Positions 16,782 through 26,548 of a DNA stretch of 64,000 nt are shown one piece after another (the stretch's first letter is position 1; every line of letters begins with the position of its first letter). Position numbers and translations under genes: made by a program. This stretch comes from a bacterium. GTDB lineage: Bacteria > UBP6 > UBA1177. The DNA lies in the NCBI GenBank assembly GCA_017538365.1, contig JAFYIZ010000047.1:142800-206799 (forward strand), given 5' to 3'. Under the pieces are notes generated by a model. That model saw only the letters and a program-made list of their open reading frames with translations. It had not been told where the DNA came from and searched no databases.

Positions 16782-18710
16782 TTAATTTTCTGAAATTTTT
16801 TCAAGTTCGATGCTTTTTTCTTCCCATTTTTCCATGAGTTCAAGAAGTTCGTCTTCGATCTTGTTGAGCCGTGAGGCGAGGGCGGCATCGAATGCTGAAG
16901 TAGAGAGTTTGTCGCAGATATCTTTTTTCTCTTTTTCCAGAGTATCGATCTTATCTTGAAGGGAATCTATTTCTTTCTTTAATTTATTCAGGCGGTTGCG
17001 CAATTCTTTCTGCTGCGCGAAGTCCAATTTTCCTTTCGTGTCTTCGGCCGGTTCGGTAGAAGTTTTTACAGGTTTTGCCTCACTTTCCTCGGTGATGATC
17101 TCGTGGCCGTACATCTGGAGATACTCTTCGTAAGTCCCTTCAAAATTTACGATTTCGCCGCGTTTTTTGAAGTAGACGACCGAAGTCGCGAGCGAATTTA
17201 TGAAGTGGGAATCGTGCGAAACGAAAATTATCGTTGCCGGGATGCTTTTCAAAGTGTTGAGCAGGATCTCTTTTGAATCAATGTCGAGGTGTGTCGTCGG
17301 CTCGTCGAGAAGGAGAAGGTTGCCCGGCGTCATTATGAATTTGATGAAGGCAAGGCGCACTTTTTCGCCGCCGCTTAAGACCGCGATCTTTTTGTCCCAG
17401 TCGTCTTCAAAAAATAGGAAGCAGCCCAGAATGTTCTTTATTTTCGTCATCATTTCGAACGGTGCGATAGATTCGACAAAACTCTGGACAGTCATGTCGG
17501 TAGGAAGTGTCGAGATCTCGTGCTGACGGAAGTAGCAGATATCGATCCCTGCGCCTATTTTGCAGATTCCTGAGGTCGGAACGAGTTCCTGCCCGATGAT
17601 GTTGATGAGAGTCGATTTGCCGAAGCCGTTTCTTCCGACGAGGGCGACCCTTTCTCCGCGACGGACTATCCTTTTGTAGTTTGAAATGACTTCAAGATCG
17701 CCGAATTTCTGGCAGATATCGCTGAGTTCGACGACTATCTCGCCGCCCCGCTTGGGTTCGGGAAGGCGGAAAGTCATTGTCGGAGTTTTCGGCGGAAGCA
17801 CGATGAGCTCGCTTTTGAGTTTTTCCAAAGCCTTGAGTTTCGACTGAGCCAGAGCTGCATGAGCCGCGTTCGTGTGGTTTTTGTCGTAGTAATCCTGCAG
17901 GTCCTTGATCTCGATGAGCTGTTTTTCGCGCTGCTTTTCGAGAAGTGCGATCTTTGCATTCCGTTCTTTCAGGTAAAAATCGTAATTTCCTTTGTATATC
18001 GTTATATCGCCGTTGAATATCTCCCATGTCTCTTCCGCAACATTGTTGAGAAAATCGCGGTCGTGCGAAACTAAAAGCACCTGACCTTCGAATTTTTTGA
18101 GCCAGCTGGTAAGAAAGTCGATAGTTACGATATCGAGATAGTTCGTGGGCTCGTCAAGCATGATGACATCGGGTTCTCTCACAAGAACGCGGGCGAGGGC
18201 GATCCTCATCTGCCAGCCGCCGCTAAGAGTTGACGCTGGGCGGGGCCAGTCCTCTCTGCGGAAGCCGAGATTTAAAAGGATCGTTTCGACAGAGTTTTTC
18301 TGTTTTGTCTTTACTTCTATCCTGTGGATCTCTTCAACGATCTCATTGAGCCTGAGAAGCAGCTTTTCGTCGGGATCTTTTAAATATTCGATTTTCTTAA
18401 TAATTTCAGCTTGTTCCAAAATAAGTGAGTCGTAAGTTCCTGAATCGAGCGCGGAAGAGACTTCTTCAAAAACCGTTCCTTTGAAGTTGTAGACCGCCTG
18501 CTGCGGCAGGTATTCGATGGATGCGTTCTTCTTGAAAGAAATCTCGCCTGAATCGCAGTATTCGATCCCCGCGATTATCTTCATCAAAGTCGATTTGCCG
18601 GAACCATTCTTTCCGACAAGCGCCGTTATGTGTTTTGAGAGCGGCAGACTCACGTCGTTTAGGATCGTCTGACCTGAAAACTGCTTTGAAATCCCTTTCA
18701 GTAAAAGCAT
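16782..18710 (-). CDS. ABC-F family ATPase (ribosome-associated type)
   Basis: 642 residues from the ATG at 18710 with GGAGGT upstream. Two ABC domains in one chain and no membrane part: first Walker A GKNGSGKST, signature LSGGWQ, Walker B MLDEPTNYLD; second Walker A GRNGFGKST, signature LSGGEK, Walker B LLDEPTTHLD. A charged linker between the domains (about residues 240-300) and a C-terminal coiled coil (about 560-640) follow the EttA/Uup/YbiT layout. ABC-F proteins act at the ribosomal E site to free stalled complexes; some give antibiotic resistance. Which subfamily this is cannot be settled by eye. It is divergent from the next gene; a minus-strand TTGACT at 18762-18757 may be its -35. 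Confidence 0.9.
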   Translation of the reverse strand: MLLLKGISKQFSGQTILNDVSLPLSKHITALVGKNGSGKSTLMKIIAGIEYCDSGEISFKKNASIEYLPQQAVYNFKGTVFEEVSSALDSGTYDSLILEQAEIIKKIEYLKDPDEKLLLRLNEIVEEIHRIEVKTKQKNSVETILLNLGFRREDWPRPASTLSGGWQMRIALARVLVREPDVIMLDEPTNYLDIVTIDFLTSWLKKFEGQVLLVSHDRDFLNNVAEETWEIFNGDITIYKGNYDFYLKERNAKIALLEKQREKQLIEIKDLQDYYDKNHTNAAHAALAQSKLKALEKLKSELIVLPPKTPTMTFRLPEPKRGGEIVVELSDICQKFGDLEVISNYKRIVRRGERVALVGRNGFGKSTLINIIGQELVPTSGICKIGAGIDICYFRQHEISTLPTDMTVQSFVESIAPFEMMTKIKNILGCFLFFEDDWDKKIAVLSGGEKVRLAFIKFIMTPGNLLLLDEPTTHLDIDSKEILLNTLKSIPATIIFVSHDSHFINSLATSVVYFKKRGEIVNFEGTYEEYLQMYGHEIITEESEAKPVKTSTEPAEDTKGKLDFAQQKELRNRLNKLKKEIDSLQDKIDTLEKEKKDICDKLSTSAFDAALASRLNKIEDELLELMEKWEEKSIELEKISEN

Positions 18711-18747
18711 GAAAACCTCCGAAAAGCCGCCGCACGGTATCAAAAAC

Positions 18748-18775
18748 TTGCCGTAGAGTCAAACACCTTTAAAAT
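18748..18775 (+). promoter_or_regulatory. Promoter of the membrane-anchored hypothetical gene
   Basis: TTGCCG (18748-18753), 16-nt spacer, TAAAAT (18770-18775), then GAGAGGTG before the ATG at 18806. Confidence 0.45.
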
Positions 18776-18805
18776 AGCATGTTTTGCGTTTTTGAGAGGT
18801 GTTTC

Positions 18806-19621
18806 ATGTTTTCGAAATTTATTGTTGCTATCAACACGATAGTTTTGCTGATCCTGTTAGGCACGGGAGTGACGCTGCTTAAATTATGGGGTGACAAAAA
18901 AGCAGATGCCGAGACGCTCTCCCAGGCCCAGCTTCGGATAAGCGATCTTGAAGAGAAGATGCGGCATTCTGAGCACGCGACGCTGCATTTCGGTAAACTC
19001 CACAATATTCTTGAACTCGGACTGGTCAATGTCGAGATCTCTGGAACTAAATTTATAAAAGAGCCGCTTCAGGAGAGCATTCAGAAAACTTTTTTTCCGT
19101 GGAGCGACAATTACCGCGACTACTATCTCGAAGTTGCGACATTTTCGTTCGATGCCACATACAGCGTGGATCTGAAGGATGTTTTCATCAAAGAAGATCC
19201 AGATAAAGTTGTGATCTACGGGCTTAAAGTCATCGGTCCTAAACGGACGAATGAAAAGTGGAAGACCGAATACACAACGATAATTCGCTATCCTGCCAAA
19301 AAAATCAAAGATTCAAGCGGCAGAAAAATAGAAGTCCTGGACGAAACGAAGTTCGAGGATGTGAAAGCGAAATACCGGAAAGAAGGCTACGAGCAGTTTA
19401 CACAGCTCAGCAATAAGGCGAAAGAGGATTTTTTCAATAACTGCGACCAGGGGCATGAAGTAGGATACGTCAACAAGATAGTGCTCGAAAACGCCGAAGG
19501 TTTTTTCAAAAGTCTCTTCGCTCTTCCCGATTCAAAGAAAAAAGTTGAATTCGATTACAGCGGTGAACCCGATTCAAGCGCGATAAATTTCAAAGAATTG
19601 AAGATTCAATTGGGAAATTGA
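18806..19621 (+). CDS. Membrane-anchored protein of unknown function, DUF4230-like
   Basis: 271 residues from the ATG at 18806, which has GAGAGGTG upstream; the frame extends nine codons earlier but that start would sit at the probable transcription start. An uncleaved N-terminal helix (about residues 4-25) precedes a short coiled segment and a mainly beta soluble domain. The stretch LEVATFSFDATYSVDLKDVF and the following VVIYGLKVIGP resemble the core of DUF4230 proteins, which I recall as membrane-anchored with unknown function; this match is by impression. It ends one base before the stop of the convergent ABC-F gene. Confidence 0.65.
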   Translation: MFSKFIVAINTIVLLILLGTGVTLLKLWGDKKADAETLSQAQLRISDLEEKMRHSEHATLHFGKLHNILELGLVNVEISGTKFIKEPLQESIQKTFFPWSDNYRDYYLEVATFSFDATYSVDLKDVFIKEDPDKVVIYGLKVIGPKRTNEKWKTEYTTIIRYPAKKIKDSSGRKIEVLDETKFEDVKAKYRKEGYEQFTQLSNKAKEDFFNNCDQGHEVGYVNKIVLENAEGFFKSLFALPDSKKKVEFDYSGEPDSSAINFKELKIQLGN

Positions 19622-21487
19622 TTATTCCTTTTCCGAGAGTTCGATATATTCCTCAAACATGGAGTCGTATTTTGATTTGAGTTCAGAGTATTTCGCCGAA
19701 AGTTCCGCCATATTGTTTTTGCTTTCTTCGTAGTTTGACATCTTTTTTTCGATCTCGGCGATCTCGTTTTCAGTCTCAGGTATCAGTTTTTCGAGCTCGG
19801 CAAGTCTTATGCGCTGGGAGTAGGTGAGCTTGGGGGCGTCAGCCTGTAAAGTTCTCGGCTTGACGGCGTCTTCCTTGGGTTTTGCTGCTTTTTTCTGCTC
19901 AGTTCTCGCGTTTTTGCGCTCAGCTTCTATCCACTCGCTTGCTTTGCCGACAAAACTTTCTATGACGCCGCTGCCTCTGAAAATAAGGAGGGTATCGACT
20001 GTTCTATCAAGAAAATAGCGGTCGTGGCTTACGACGACAATAGGTCCCGCAAACGATGAAAGGAAGTCTTCAAGCACCGAAAGCGTCTTGATGTCGAGAT
20101 CGTTAGTCGGCTCGTCGAGAACGATGAAATTTGGATTGTTCATAAGTATCGCGACGAGATAAAGCCTCCGTTTTTCGCCGCCTGAAAGTTTTTCGATCTT
20201 CGTGTAGTGGATGGATGAGTCGAACAAAAATTTTTCGAGCATCTGCGAGGCTGATATCTTGGATCCGTCGGCAAGAGTTATGTTTTCACCTTTTGATTTG
20301 ACGAAATCGATGAGTCTCATATCGGGCGGAAGGTCGCGCGAAGTCTGGTCAAAGTATGAAAATTCGGTGTTTACGCCGAGGTCGTATTCACCGCTTTTGG
20401 GAGCCAGCCTGCCGGTGAGGATATCAAGAAATGTGGTTTTTCCGCTTCCGTTGTTGCCGACGATTCCGAGTCTCGTATCTTTTTTGAAGGCAAACGAAAA
20501 ATCATGTAAAATAGGAGAGTTGTTCCAATCGAAAGAGATGTTTTTCATCTCGAGTATCTTTTTGCCGATCCTTTTTCCCTGAACTGCGAGTTCGATGTTT
20601 TTTTCCTCTTCGGGTTTCTCGCGCTGCATCATTTTCTGGATGTTTTCGATGCGGTCTTTCGATTTCGTGGCACGCGCTCTGGGACCACGCGCGAGCCATG
20701 CAAGTTCTCGCCTTAGTATCGCGCGGATCCGCTCTTCATTTGATACAAGTGACTGAAAATATTCCGATTTCTTTTCAAGATAGTAGTCGTAACAGCCTTT
20801 ATAGTGAAAGAGGTCTGAGCCTTCGATCTCATAGATTGAAGTGCATACAGCATCAAGGAAATAGCGGTCGTGAGTAACCATGATGACAGCTTTTTTTGTC
20901 TCTTTGAGATACTCTTCAAGCCAGACGATCGTTTCGATATCGAGATGGTTCGTGGGTTCATCGAGCAGAAGAAGCCCGGAATCCTTGACGATGCACTGCG
21001 CCAGAGCCACTTTTTTAACCATTCCGCCCGAAAGTTCGCCCATTTTGAGGGTGAGGTCGGTTATCCCGAGGCGGGTGAGTATCGCCTTGATCTCAGATTC
21101 GTAACTTCTCACGTTGAGAGCGTCTATCTTTTCGGAAAGTTCAAGCGCGTTTTCAGTCCCTAAACCGCTGCAAGCCATCTCGTAACGCTTGATGAGACTC
21201 AGCTTTTCATCGTTTCCGGAAAATATGTGGTCTGCGATCGTGTCATCAGGATTTACTTCAGGGATCTGGCTCAAAAATGCGACATTGACCGACTTGTTTA
21301 TCGCGACTTTTCCGCTTTCGGGCTCTTCAAGCCCCGCGATTATCTTTAGCAGAGTCGATTTTCCGCAGCCGTTGACACCGATTAGGGCGACTTTTTCGCC
21401 GCTTTCGACCCCGAAAGAGATATTCTGGAAAAGGACTCTCTCAGCTTTGATGCTGGTGACTTCTGAAACTGAAACTACGTTCGGCAT
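19622..21487 (-). CDS. ABC-F family ATPase, second copy (Uup/YfmR-like)
   Basis: 621 residues. Tandem ABC domains: Walker [10 protein letters not shown], signature LSGGMVKK, Walker [11 protein letters not shown]; second Walker [10 protein letters not shown], signature LSGGEKRR, Walker [11 protein letters not shown]. The linker has the [15 protein letters not shown] segment typical of Uup/YfmR proteins, and a C-terminal coiled coil (about residues 555-620) would contact DNA or the ribosome. It starts 7 bases after the pfkA stop with only a weak ribosome site, so translation coupling to pfkA is likely. It is distinct in sequence from the other ABC-F in the window; the two are not a recent duplication. 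Confidence 0.9.
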   Translation of the reverse strand: MPNVVSVSEVTSIKAERVLFQNISFGVESGEKVALIGVNGCGKSTLLKIIAGLEEPESGKVAINKSVNVAFLSQIPEVNPDDTIADHIFSGNDEKLSLIKRYEMACSGLGTENALELSEKIDALNVRSYESEIKAILTRLGITDLTLKMGELSGGMVKKVALAQCIVKDSGLLLLDEPTNHLDIETIVWLEEYLKETKKAVIMVTHDRYFLDAVCTSIYEIEGSDLFHYKGCYDYYLEKKSEYFQSLVSNEERIRAILRRELAWLARGPRARATKSKDRIENIQKMMQREKPEEEKNIELAVQGKRIGKKILEMKNISFDWNNSPILHDFSFAFKKDTRLGIVGNNGSGKTTFLDILTGRLAPKSGEYDLGVNTEFSYFDQTSRDLPPDMRLIDFVKSKGENITLADGSKISASQMLEKFLFDSSIHYTKIEKLSGGEKRRLYLVAILMNNPNFIVLDEPTNDLDIKTLSVLEDFLSSFAGPIVVVSHDRYFLDRTVDTLLIFRGSGVIESFVGKASEWIEAERKNARTEQKKAAKPKEDAVKPRTLQADAPKLTYSQRIRLAELEKLIPETENEIAEIEKKMSNYEESKNNMAELSAKYSELKSKYDSMFEEYIELSEKE

Positions 21488-21494
21488 GATTCTT

Positions 21495-22856
21495 CTACAT
21501 CACCGGCGGTTGTCCGGTCTCTTCAAGGACAGAGAGCCAGAGCGGGCCGTTGAGGTCTATCTTTTTGCGTTTCGAGGTGGCGAGATCCATCGGGATGTGG
21601 ATGAACTGACCGTTGAGGTATCCGACGACCATTCCTGTTCTGCCGCTCATTCCTGCGTGAACTGCCATCTGGGCAAGCTGCGAGCAGAAAATCGAGTCGT
21701 TAGGGGTAGGCGGGCAGGAGCGGATGATGTAGCTCGGATCGATGTATTTTATTCCAAAAAGAAGTCCTTTTGCGGTGAGATAGCTTTTGATCTTGTCTTT
21801 GATGAAAACGCCGATATCGCCTAATTTCGCGTTGCCGGATGCGTCGTACTGGATCTTTTCGGGGTCTCTGACATATTCCTGACCTGCGCCTTCTGCTACT
21901 ACGATGACGCAGAATTTTTTGCGGCGCAGTCTCTTTTCGACCGAATCAAGGAAGCCTCCTTCGCCGGTCATTCTGAAATCCATTTCGGGGATGAGGCAGA
22001 AATCGACCTGGTTCGTTGCAAGTGTCGCGTTTGCCGCTATGAAGCCCGACTCTCTTCCCATGAGTTTGACGATGCCGATGCCGTTGTGGATCGAAGTCGC
22101 CTCGGTGTAAGCCGAATTTATCGATTCGCACGCTTCGGAGAATGCCGTTTCGGTTCCGAAAGAGCGTTCTATGTAGTTGATGTCGTTGTCGATCGTCTTG
22201 GGAATGCCGATGACCGAGATCTTGAGGTTTCTCTTTTCGATCTCGTTGATGAGCGATATCGCGCCGCGCTGCGTGCCGTCACCGCCTATCGTGTAGAGGA
22301 TGTTGACTCCGAGTTCGTCAAGTCTGTCGACCATTTTTTCGGCATCCTGATTGCCGCGGCTCGTGCCGATGAATGTGCCGCCCTGAAGCTGCTTGTTTTC
22401 GACCATCGCCGGAGTCAGGTGCTTGATCTCATAGCCTAATTCCTTAACTAAACCTGCGTAGCCGTAGTTTATTCCGAGCGTTCTCTGGTTGTTGTAGCGG
22501 TAGTAGTTCATGACGACGATCCCTCGGATGACTGCGTTGAGTCCGGGGCAGATGCCGCCGCAGGTGACTACTGCCGAAGTCGTTTCTCCTGGCTCGAAAA
22601 AGAGCTTCGTTCTGGGACCGGCCTTTTCGAACGAGGGAACCTTGAGCCCCTTTTCCTGGATCGATTCGACCACGCTTTTGTCGATGAAGGCGAGAACTCT
22701 TTCGTCTTCGGGGATCATCTGCGATTCGTAGATCTTTTTATTTGATGTGAGCGGCGAAACAAAACTCTGTTCTCCCAACTTCTTTATTTCCATATCGTGC
22801 CTGAAAAGCTCGTAATCCTCTTCATTGAGCCCTTTGATCTGCGGGATGTCAGCCAT
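21495..22856 (-). CDS. pfkA: 6-phosphofructokinase, plant/trypanosome-like ATP-dependent group
   Basis: 453 residues. It phosphorylates fructose 6-phosphate, the committed step of glycolysis. [19 protein letters not shown]-like [30 protein letters not shown], and [12 protein letters not shown] mark a PFK. The GGDGT wording (Gly, not the Asp of pyrophosphate enzymes) indicates ATP use. The order [12 protein letters not shown] followed by [10 protein letters not shown] is close to plant ATP-PFKs rather than to the 320-residue E. coli type, and the length agrees. It has AAGGAGTG before the ATG. It heads a two-gene unit with an ABC-F ATPase. Confidence 0.93.
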   Translation of the reverse strand: MADIPQIKGLNEEDYELFRHDMEIKKLGEQSFVSPLTSNKKIYESQMIPEDERVLAFIDKSVVESIQEKGLKVPSFEKAGPRTKLFFEPGETTSAVVTCGGICPGLNAVIRGIVVMNYYRYNNQRTLGINYGYAGLVKELGYEIKHLTPAMVENKQLQGGTFIGTSRGNQDAEKMVDRLDELGVNILYTIGGDGTQRGAISLINEIEKRNLKISVIGIPKTIDNDINYIERSFGTETAFSEACESINSAYTEATSIHNGIGIVKLMGRESGFIAANATLATNQVDFCLIPEMDFRMTGEGGFLDSVEKRLRRKKFCVIVVAEGAGQEYVRDPEKIQYDASGNAKLGDIGVFIKDKIKSYLTAKGLLFGIKYIDPSYIIRSCPPTPNDSIFCSQLAQMAVHAGMSGRTGMVVGYLNGQFIHIPMDLATSKRKKIDLNGPLWLSVLEETGQPPVM

Positions 22857-22930
22857 TTTTCACTCCTTAAAAAAGTCTGAAACAAACAAAAACGGTAAAT
22901 CATAGTGATTTTTAAAAAAATTTCGACTTT

Positions 22931-22959
22931 TTGACTTTTGCTTTTCCTGTAGATACTAT
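22931..22959 (+). promoter_or_regulatory. Promoter of xseB-pgeF
   Basis: TTGACT (22931-22936), 17-nt spacer, TACTAT (22954-22959); GGAGGT at 22974-22979 leads to the ATG at 22984. Confidence 0.5.
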
Positions 22960-22983
22960 TTTTCGGTTTTTGTGGAGGTAAAA

Positions 22984-23220
22984 ATGGAAAAAAAGAATAA
23001 TCTGGCGTCCAAAATGAAACGCCTTGAGGAGATCGTCGAAAAACTCAATGAAAATCCCGAGATAGAAGAGGCTGTAAAGCTCTACGAAGAAGGTGTGAAG
23101 CTCTCTGTTTCGATAAAAACCTATCTCGAAGATGCACAGACGAAGATCCGAGTACTTACCGAAGAGGGTGAAAAGTCGATCGATCCCGAAAAACTGGGCA
23201 GAAAGGATTTCAATGATTGA
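22984..23220 (+). CDS. xseB: Exodeoxyribonuclease VII small subunit
   Basis: 78 residues from the ATG at 22984 with GGAGGT upstream; a GTG at 22972 would overlap that site. The sequence has the two-helix hairpin typical of XseB: KMKRLEEIVEKLNENPEIEEAVKLYEEGVKL is the family core (long helix, Leu-Glu-x-Ala turn, second helix), with a charged tail. Several XseB chains wrap XseA to make the single-strand DNA exonuclease used in mismatch and damage repair. xseA is not in the window. It overlaps the next gene by 8 bases. Confidence 0.9.
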   Translation: MEKKNNLASKMKRLEEIVEKLNENPEIEEAVKLYEEGVKLSVSIKTYLEDAQTKIRVLTEEGEKSIDPEKLGRKDFND

Positions 23221-23818
23221 TCTCGGATTCATAAAAGAGCGCGATGCCAAAGCAGAACTCGCTGAAATTGCTGCGGAATTGAAACAAAAGTACTCTCTTG
23301 AAACTTTGTGGCGGCCGCATCAAGTCCACAGCGACACGATCTTTGTAGATGGAGAAGGCGAGGGCGACGGAATAATCATTACAAAACCCTCGATCGCACT
23401 TATCAGAACGGCTGACTGCGTGCCTGTCGTCCTTTTTGACGAAACTGCTGATATCGCAGGAGTTTTCCACAGCGGCTGGCGCGGGACTGAACTCAAAATA
23501 GTTTCAAAAGGGCTTGCAAAAATGAAGGATTTCGGCTGCAAAAATATTTCAGCAGTCATTTTCCCTGCGATCGGTTTCTGCTGCTTCGAAATAGGCAAAG
23601 AACTTTTAGAGAGATTCGCAGATGCCGGAATACCCACGGAAAAACGCGGTGAAAAATACTATGCAGACTTGAAAACTGCTATAAAAAACGAGCTTAAAAA
23701 CGGCGGAGTCACCGATATTTCCGACAGATCCGAATGCACTTTCTGCGGCGAAGGCTATTTTTCCTACCGCAAAAACAAGACCGAAAAAAGGCACGCGACT
23801 TTTGTTGCAGTGAAATAA
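23213..23818 (+). CDS. pgeF: YfiH/PgeF-type purine nucleoside phosphorylase or laccase-domain protein
   Basis: 201 residues from the ATG at 23213, which overlaps the xseB stop. The zinc site of the family is seen as PHQVHSD, RTADCVPV (Cys) and HSGWRGT (His). GFCCFEIG and FSYRKNK also match. The family was described as polyphenol oxidase, then as a purine nucleoside phosphorylase/adenosine deaminase (YlmD/FAMIN) and as PgeF, which corrects peptidoglycan stem-peptide errors in E. coli. Slightly shorter than the usual 240-260 residues, the difference being at the N-terminus. Confidence 0.88.
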   Translation: MIDLGFIKERDAKAELAEIAAELKQKYSLETLWRPHQVHSDTIFVDGEGEGDGIIITKPSIALIRTADCVPVVLFDETADIAGVFHSGWRGTELKIVSKGLAKMKDFGCKNISAVIFPAIGFCCFEIGKELLERFADAGIPTEKRGEKYYADLKTAIKNELKNGGVTDISDRSECTFCGEGYFSYRKNKTEKRHATFVAVK

Positions 23819-23891
23819 ATCCTTAGAAAAATTGCCAAGTTCTGGAAAATAAGCGATAAAGGCTTGTTTTTGTTTTTTTATGGAGATTTTT

Positions 23892-24086
23892 ATGGTCAAA
23901 ATTAACGGTCAGGAAATCGATGCGGCAGGAAAAACTATTTCCGAGATCATCGAAAAAGAGGGCTACAACGCGGCGAGACTGGCGGTAGAACTCAACGGGT
24001 CGATAGTTCCGAAGGCAAAATATGCCGAAACTGTCGTCAAGGAAAACGATGTTATTGAAGTTGTCCGTTTTGTGGGAGGCGGCTAG
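23892..24086 (+). CDS. thiS: Sulfur carrier protein ThiS
   Basis: 64 residues. A small beta-grasp protein whose C-terminal Gly-Gly is adenylated and then thiocarboxylated to carry sulfur for the thiazole of thiamine. VKINGQEID opens the fold, AVELNGSIVPKAKY is a characteristic ThiS stretch, and the chain ends FVGGG, with one extra Gly over the usual GG. The ATG at 23892 is chosen over 23880 because the earlier start leaves no room for a ribosome site. It is directly followed by thiF with no gap. Confidence 0.92.
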   Translation: MVKINGQEIDAAGKTISEIIEKEGYNAARLAVELNGSIVPKAKYAETVVKENDVIEVVRFVGGG

Positions 24087-24722
24087 ATGATTCCTACAAA
24101 AGAAGAGTTTTTCAATGGTCTTGCGGCAAAACACGGGGCAGAGCTCCAGAAAAAATTCGCTGCTGCTTCAGTCGCTGTCTGCGGTGCTGGAGGTCTCGGC
24201 TCGAATATCGCGATCGCTCTGGCGAGAGCAGGGGTAGGGCGGCTCAAGATCATCGATTTTGACAAAATTGAAATCACAAATCTCAACCGTCAGCAGTATT
24301 TCGCGGACCAGATCGGTTTGTTCAAGGCCCAAGCTTTGAAAGAAAATTTGTCTAAAATCGCTCCTTACTGTGAAGTTACGGCTGAAGTTGCGAAAATCAC
24401 AGAAGAAAATGTTACATCGCTTCTCAAAGGCTTTCCGATAGTCTGCGAGGCTTTCGACAAAGCCGAGGCAAAGGCAATGCTCGTGAACGCGATCCTTGAA
24501 AATATGCCTGAGACTTATCTCGTTTCAGGTTCGGGAATGGCGAGTCTCAATTCGGCAAACTCAATAAAAACCAGAAAAATCACTGACAGATTCTATCTCT
24601 GCGGAGACCTCACGAACGATGTCGATGCCGGAGACGGCCTTTTTGGAGCGCGTGTTCTCGTCTGCGCCGCTCATCAGGCCCACACTATCTTAAGAATAAT
24701 TGCGGGCGAATTTGAGGCTTAA
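24087..24722 (+). CDS. thiF: ThiS adenylyltransferase ThiF (family 2)
   Basis: 211 residues. An E1-like enzyme that adenylates the ThiS C-terminus. GAGGLGSNIA is the nucleotide-binding glycine loop, followed by IIDFDKIEITNLNRQQY, where Asp and Arg bind ATP. The two CxxC zinc pairs of E. coli ThiF are missing, which fits the short ThiF family 2. LFGARVLVCAAHQAHTILR near the end is typical of that group. It starts at the base after the thiS stop. The rest of the thiazole pathway (thiG, thiH) is not in the window. Confidence 0.88.
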   Translation: MIPTKEEFFNGLAAKHGAELQKKFAAASVAVCGAGGLGSNIAIALARAGVGRLKIIDFDKIEITNLNRQQYFADQIGLFKAQALKENLSKIAPYCEVTAEVAKITEENVTSLLKGFPIVCEAFDKAEAKAMLVNAILENMPETYLVSGSGMASLNSANSIKTRKITDRFYLCGDLTNDVDAGDGLFGARVLVCAAHQAHTILRIIAGEFEA

Positions 24723-24725
24723 AGT

Positions 24726-26408
24726 TCAGATTTTTTTCCTTTCTGTGATTATCTCTTTCTGACGTTTTCTCTTTGAGAAATTTTTTTCGACAAAAATCCT
24801 TTTGCCGTCAAAACTTTTTTCTGTCCAGTAGAGCGCGGTCGCTTCTGTTGAAGGGGTAGGCGTGAAAATCTGGACCTGTTTCGGGTTGGTTTTCAGAATT
24901 TGAGAAATGAATTTTTTCGCTTCTATCTGGTCGCGCTCGGTGCAGCCCGGAAACGCGGCAATAAAGTAATATGTGAGAAAGAACGGACTTTTGAGCTTCT
25001 TAACGGTTCTGTCAAATAACTCTTTGAATTCCTTAAGATTTCTGCCATCAGGTTTGTTCATGAGATCTGTGACGTTTTTGATTATATGTTCCGGAGCAAT
25101 CTTCATCTGTCCTGAAATGTGGTGCGTCAGAATTTCCCGAAGATACTCTTCTCCGTGTATTTTGTCGGCTAAAATAAGGTCGTAGCGTATACCTGACGAA
25201 ATGAATATATGCTTAATATTCTTAATGTTTCTCACTTTTCTGAGAAGTGCGATCTGGCGCGAATGGTCAACGGGAAGTTTGTTGCAGACTTCGGGAAAAA
25301 GGCACTCTTTCAAAGCGCAGTGACCGTTTTCGCCTTTGACGAAATCCATTCCGTACATGTTTGCAGTCGGGCCTCCGAGGTCGTTTATCACCCCGTTGAA
25401 ATCAGGGCGTTTCGCAATTTCTGTTATCTCTCTGATTATCGATCCTTCGCTTCTGGAAACGATGTCTGCTCCCTGATGAGCGGTGATTGAGCAGAATGAG
25501 CACGCGCCGAAGCAGCCGCGGTGAGTTAGAACCGAAGTCTTTATCGTGTCTAGTGCGCGGACTTCTCCCATTGCGGCGTAGTAGGGGTGGACTTTCCTTT
25601 CAAAATCAAGTTCGTGAATTTCATCAAGTTCCGCACTTGTGAGTGGCAGCGCGGGAGGGTTCTGCACAACGAACCTTCCTGCTTGTTTTTGTGCGATTCC
25701 TTTTTTGAGTTTGCACGATCTGAAAAAGAGTTTCGACATTTCGAGGAACTTATCTTTTGAAGCTGCGCACTCTTCAAAATCGGGAAGCTGCACGAAACCA
25801 TCGGGTACGACTTTGCTCATGCGGCATATCCCGCGGATTTCTTCAATATTTCCGCCGCTTTTCAGTGTTTCTGCAAGTTCAAGATTTGCTCTTTCACCCA
25901 TTCCGAAAACGAGGATATCGGCCTTTGAATCGGCTAATATCGAGCCTCTGATCTTATCTGTGTGAGAGTCGTAGTGTGCGAAACGCCTGAGTGACGCTTC
26001 GATTCCGCCTATAGTTATCAGTTTTTTCTCGGTAAAAGTGCGCTGAATTAGGTTTACATACTTTAAAACCGCTCTGTCGGGGCGCTTGTTGTTGATTCCG
26101 CCGGGAGTGAGGTCGTCCTCTTTGCGTCTGAGCCCGAGTGAAGTGTAATTCGCCACCATGCTGTCCATAGCGCCGCCGCTAACTCCCCAGAAAAGTTCCG
26201 GAACGCCGAGCCTGCTGATGTCTTCTGGCAAATTTATGTCGGGCTGAGAGATTATTCCGACGCGGAAACCGTGTTTTATCAGATACTTGCCTAAAAGAGC
26301 GCAACCGTCGAAGTATGTGTCAATGTAGGCATCTCCGCTTACGAAAATGATGTCGCACTTTTCCCAGCCGAGAGACTCAAGTTCTTTTTTTGTAGTCGGT
26401 ATGAACAT
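24726..26408 (-). CDS. YgiQ-family radical SAM protein
   Basis: 560 residues. The iron-sulfur motif is the CFGACSFC of the radical SAM domain in RGCFGACSFCSI, about residue 300. The N-terminal third (DIIFVSGDAYIDTYFDG, ISQPDI) is the B12-binding-like domain seen in UPF0313/YgiQ proteins. The C-terminal segment (YFIAAFPGCTE, VQIFTPTPSTEATALYWT) is also typical. Length is near the usual 600-700, lacking some of the long C-terminal extension. Function in the family is not established. Convergent with thiF, leaving only three bases between the stops. Confidence 0.9.
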   Translation of the reverse strand: MFIPTTKKELESLGWEKCDIIFVSGDAYIDTYFDGCALLGKYLIKHGFRVGIISQPDINLPEDISRLGVPELFWGVSGGAMDSMVANYTSLGLRRKEDDLTPGGINNKRPDRAVLKYVNLIQRTFTEKKLITIGGIEASLRRFAHYDSHTDKIRGSILADSKADILVFGMGERANLELAETLKSGGNIEEIRGICRMSKVVPDGFVQLPDFEECAASKDKFLEMSKLFFRSCKLKKGIAQKQAGRFVVQNPPALPLTSAELDEIHELDFERKVHPYYAAMGEVRALDTIKTSVLTHRGCFGACSFCSITAHQGADIVSRSEGSIIREITEIAKRPDFNGVINDLGGPTANMYGMDFVKGENGHCALKECLFPEVCNKLPVDHSRQIALLRKVRNIKNIKHIFISSGIRYDLILADKIHGEEYLREILTHHISGQMKIAPEHIIKNVTDLMNKPDGRNLKEFKELFDRTVKKLKSPFFLTYYFIAAFPGCTERDQIEAKKFISQILKTNPKQVQIFTPTPSTEATALYWTEKSFDGKRIFVEKNFSKRKRQKEIITERKKI

Positions 26409-26438
26409 GAATTACCTTAAAAAATCAACCTCGAACTG

Positions 26439-26466
26439 AATTTAATGATAAAGCGCGGCGAAGCAA
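26439..26466 (-). promoter_or_regulatory. Promoter of the YgiQ gene
   Basis: Minus strand TTGCTT (26466-26461), 16-nt spacer, TAAATT (26444-26439). Confidence 0.4.
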
Positions 26467-26486
26467 ATTTTTCACGCTTTTTCAGA

Positions 26487-26514
26487 TTGACAAGTACCGG
26501 CAAAACTATAATAT
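26487..26514 (+). promoter_or_regulatory. Promoter of the flippase-like gene
   Basis: A perfect TTGACA (26487-26492). Either TAATAT at 26509-26514 (16-nt spacer) or TATAAT at 26507-26512 (14-nt spacer) could be the -10. Confidence 0.5.
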
Positions 26515-26548
26515 ACGCCGCTTGTTTTTTGGCGTTAAGAGATTGTCA

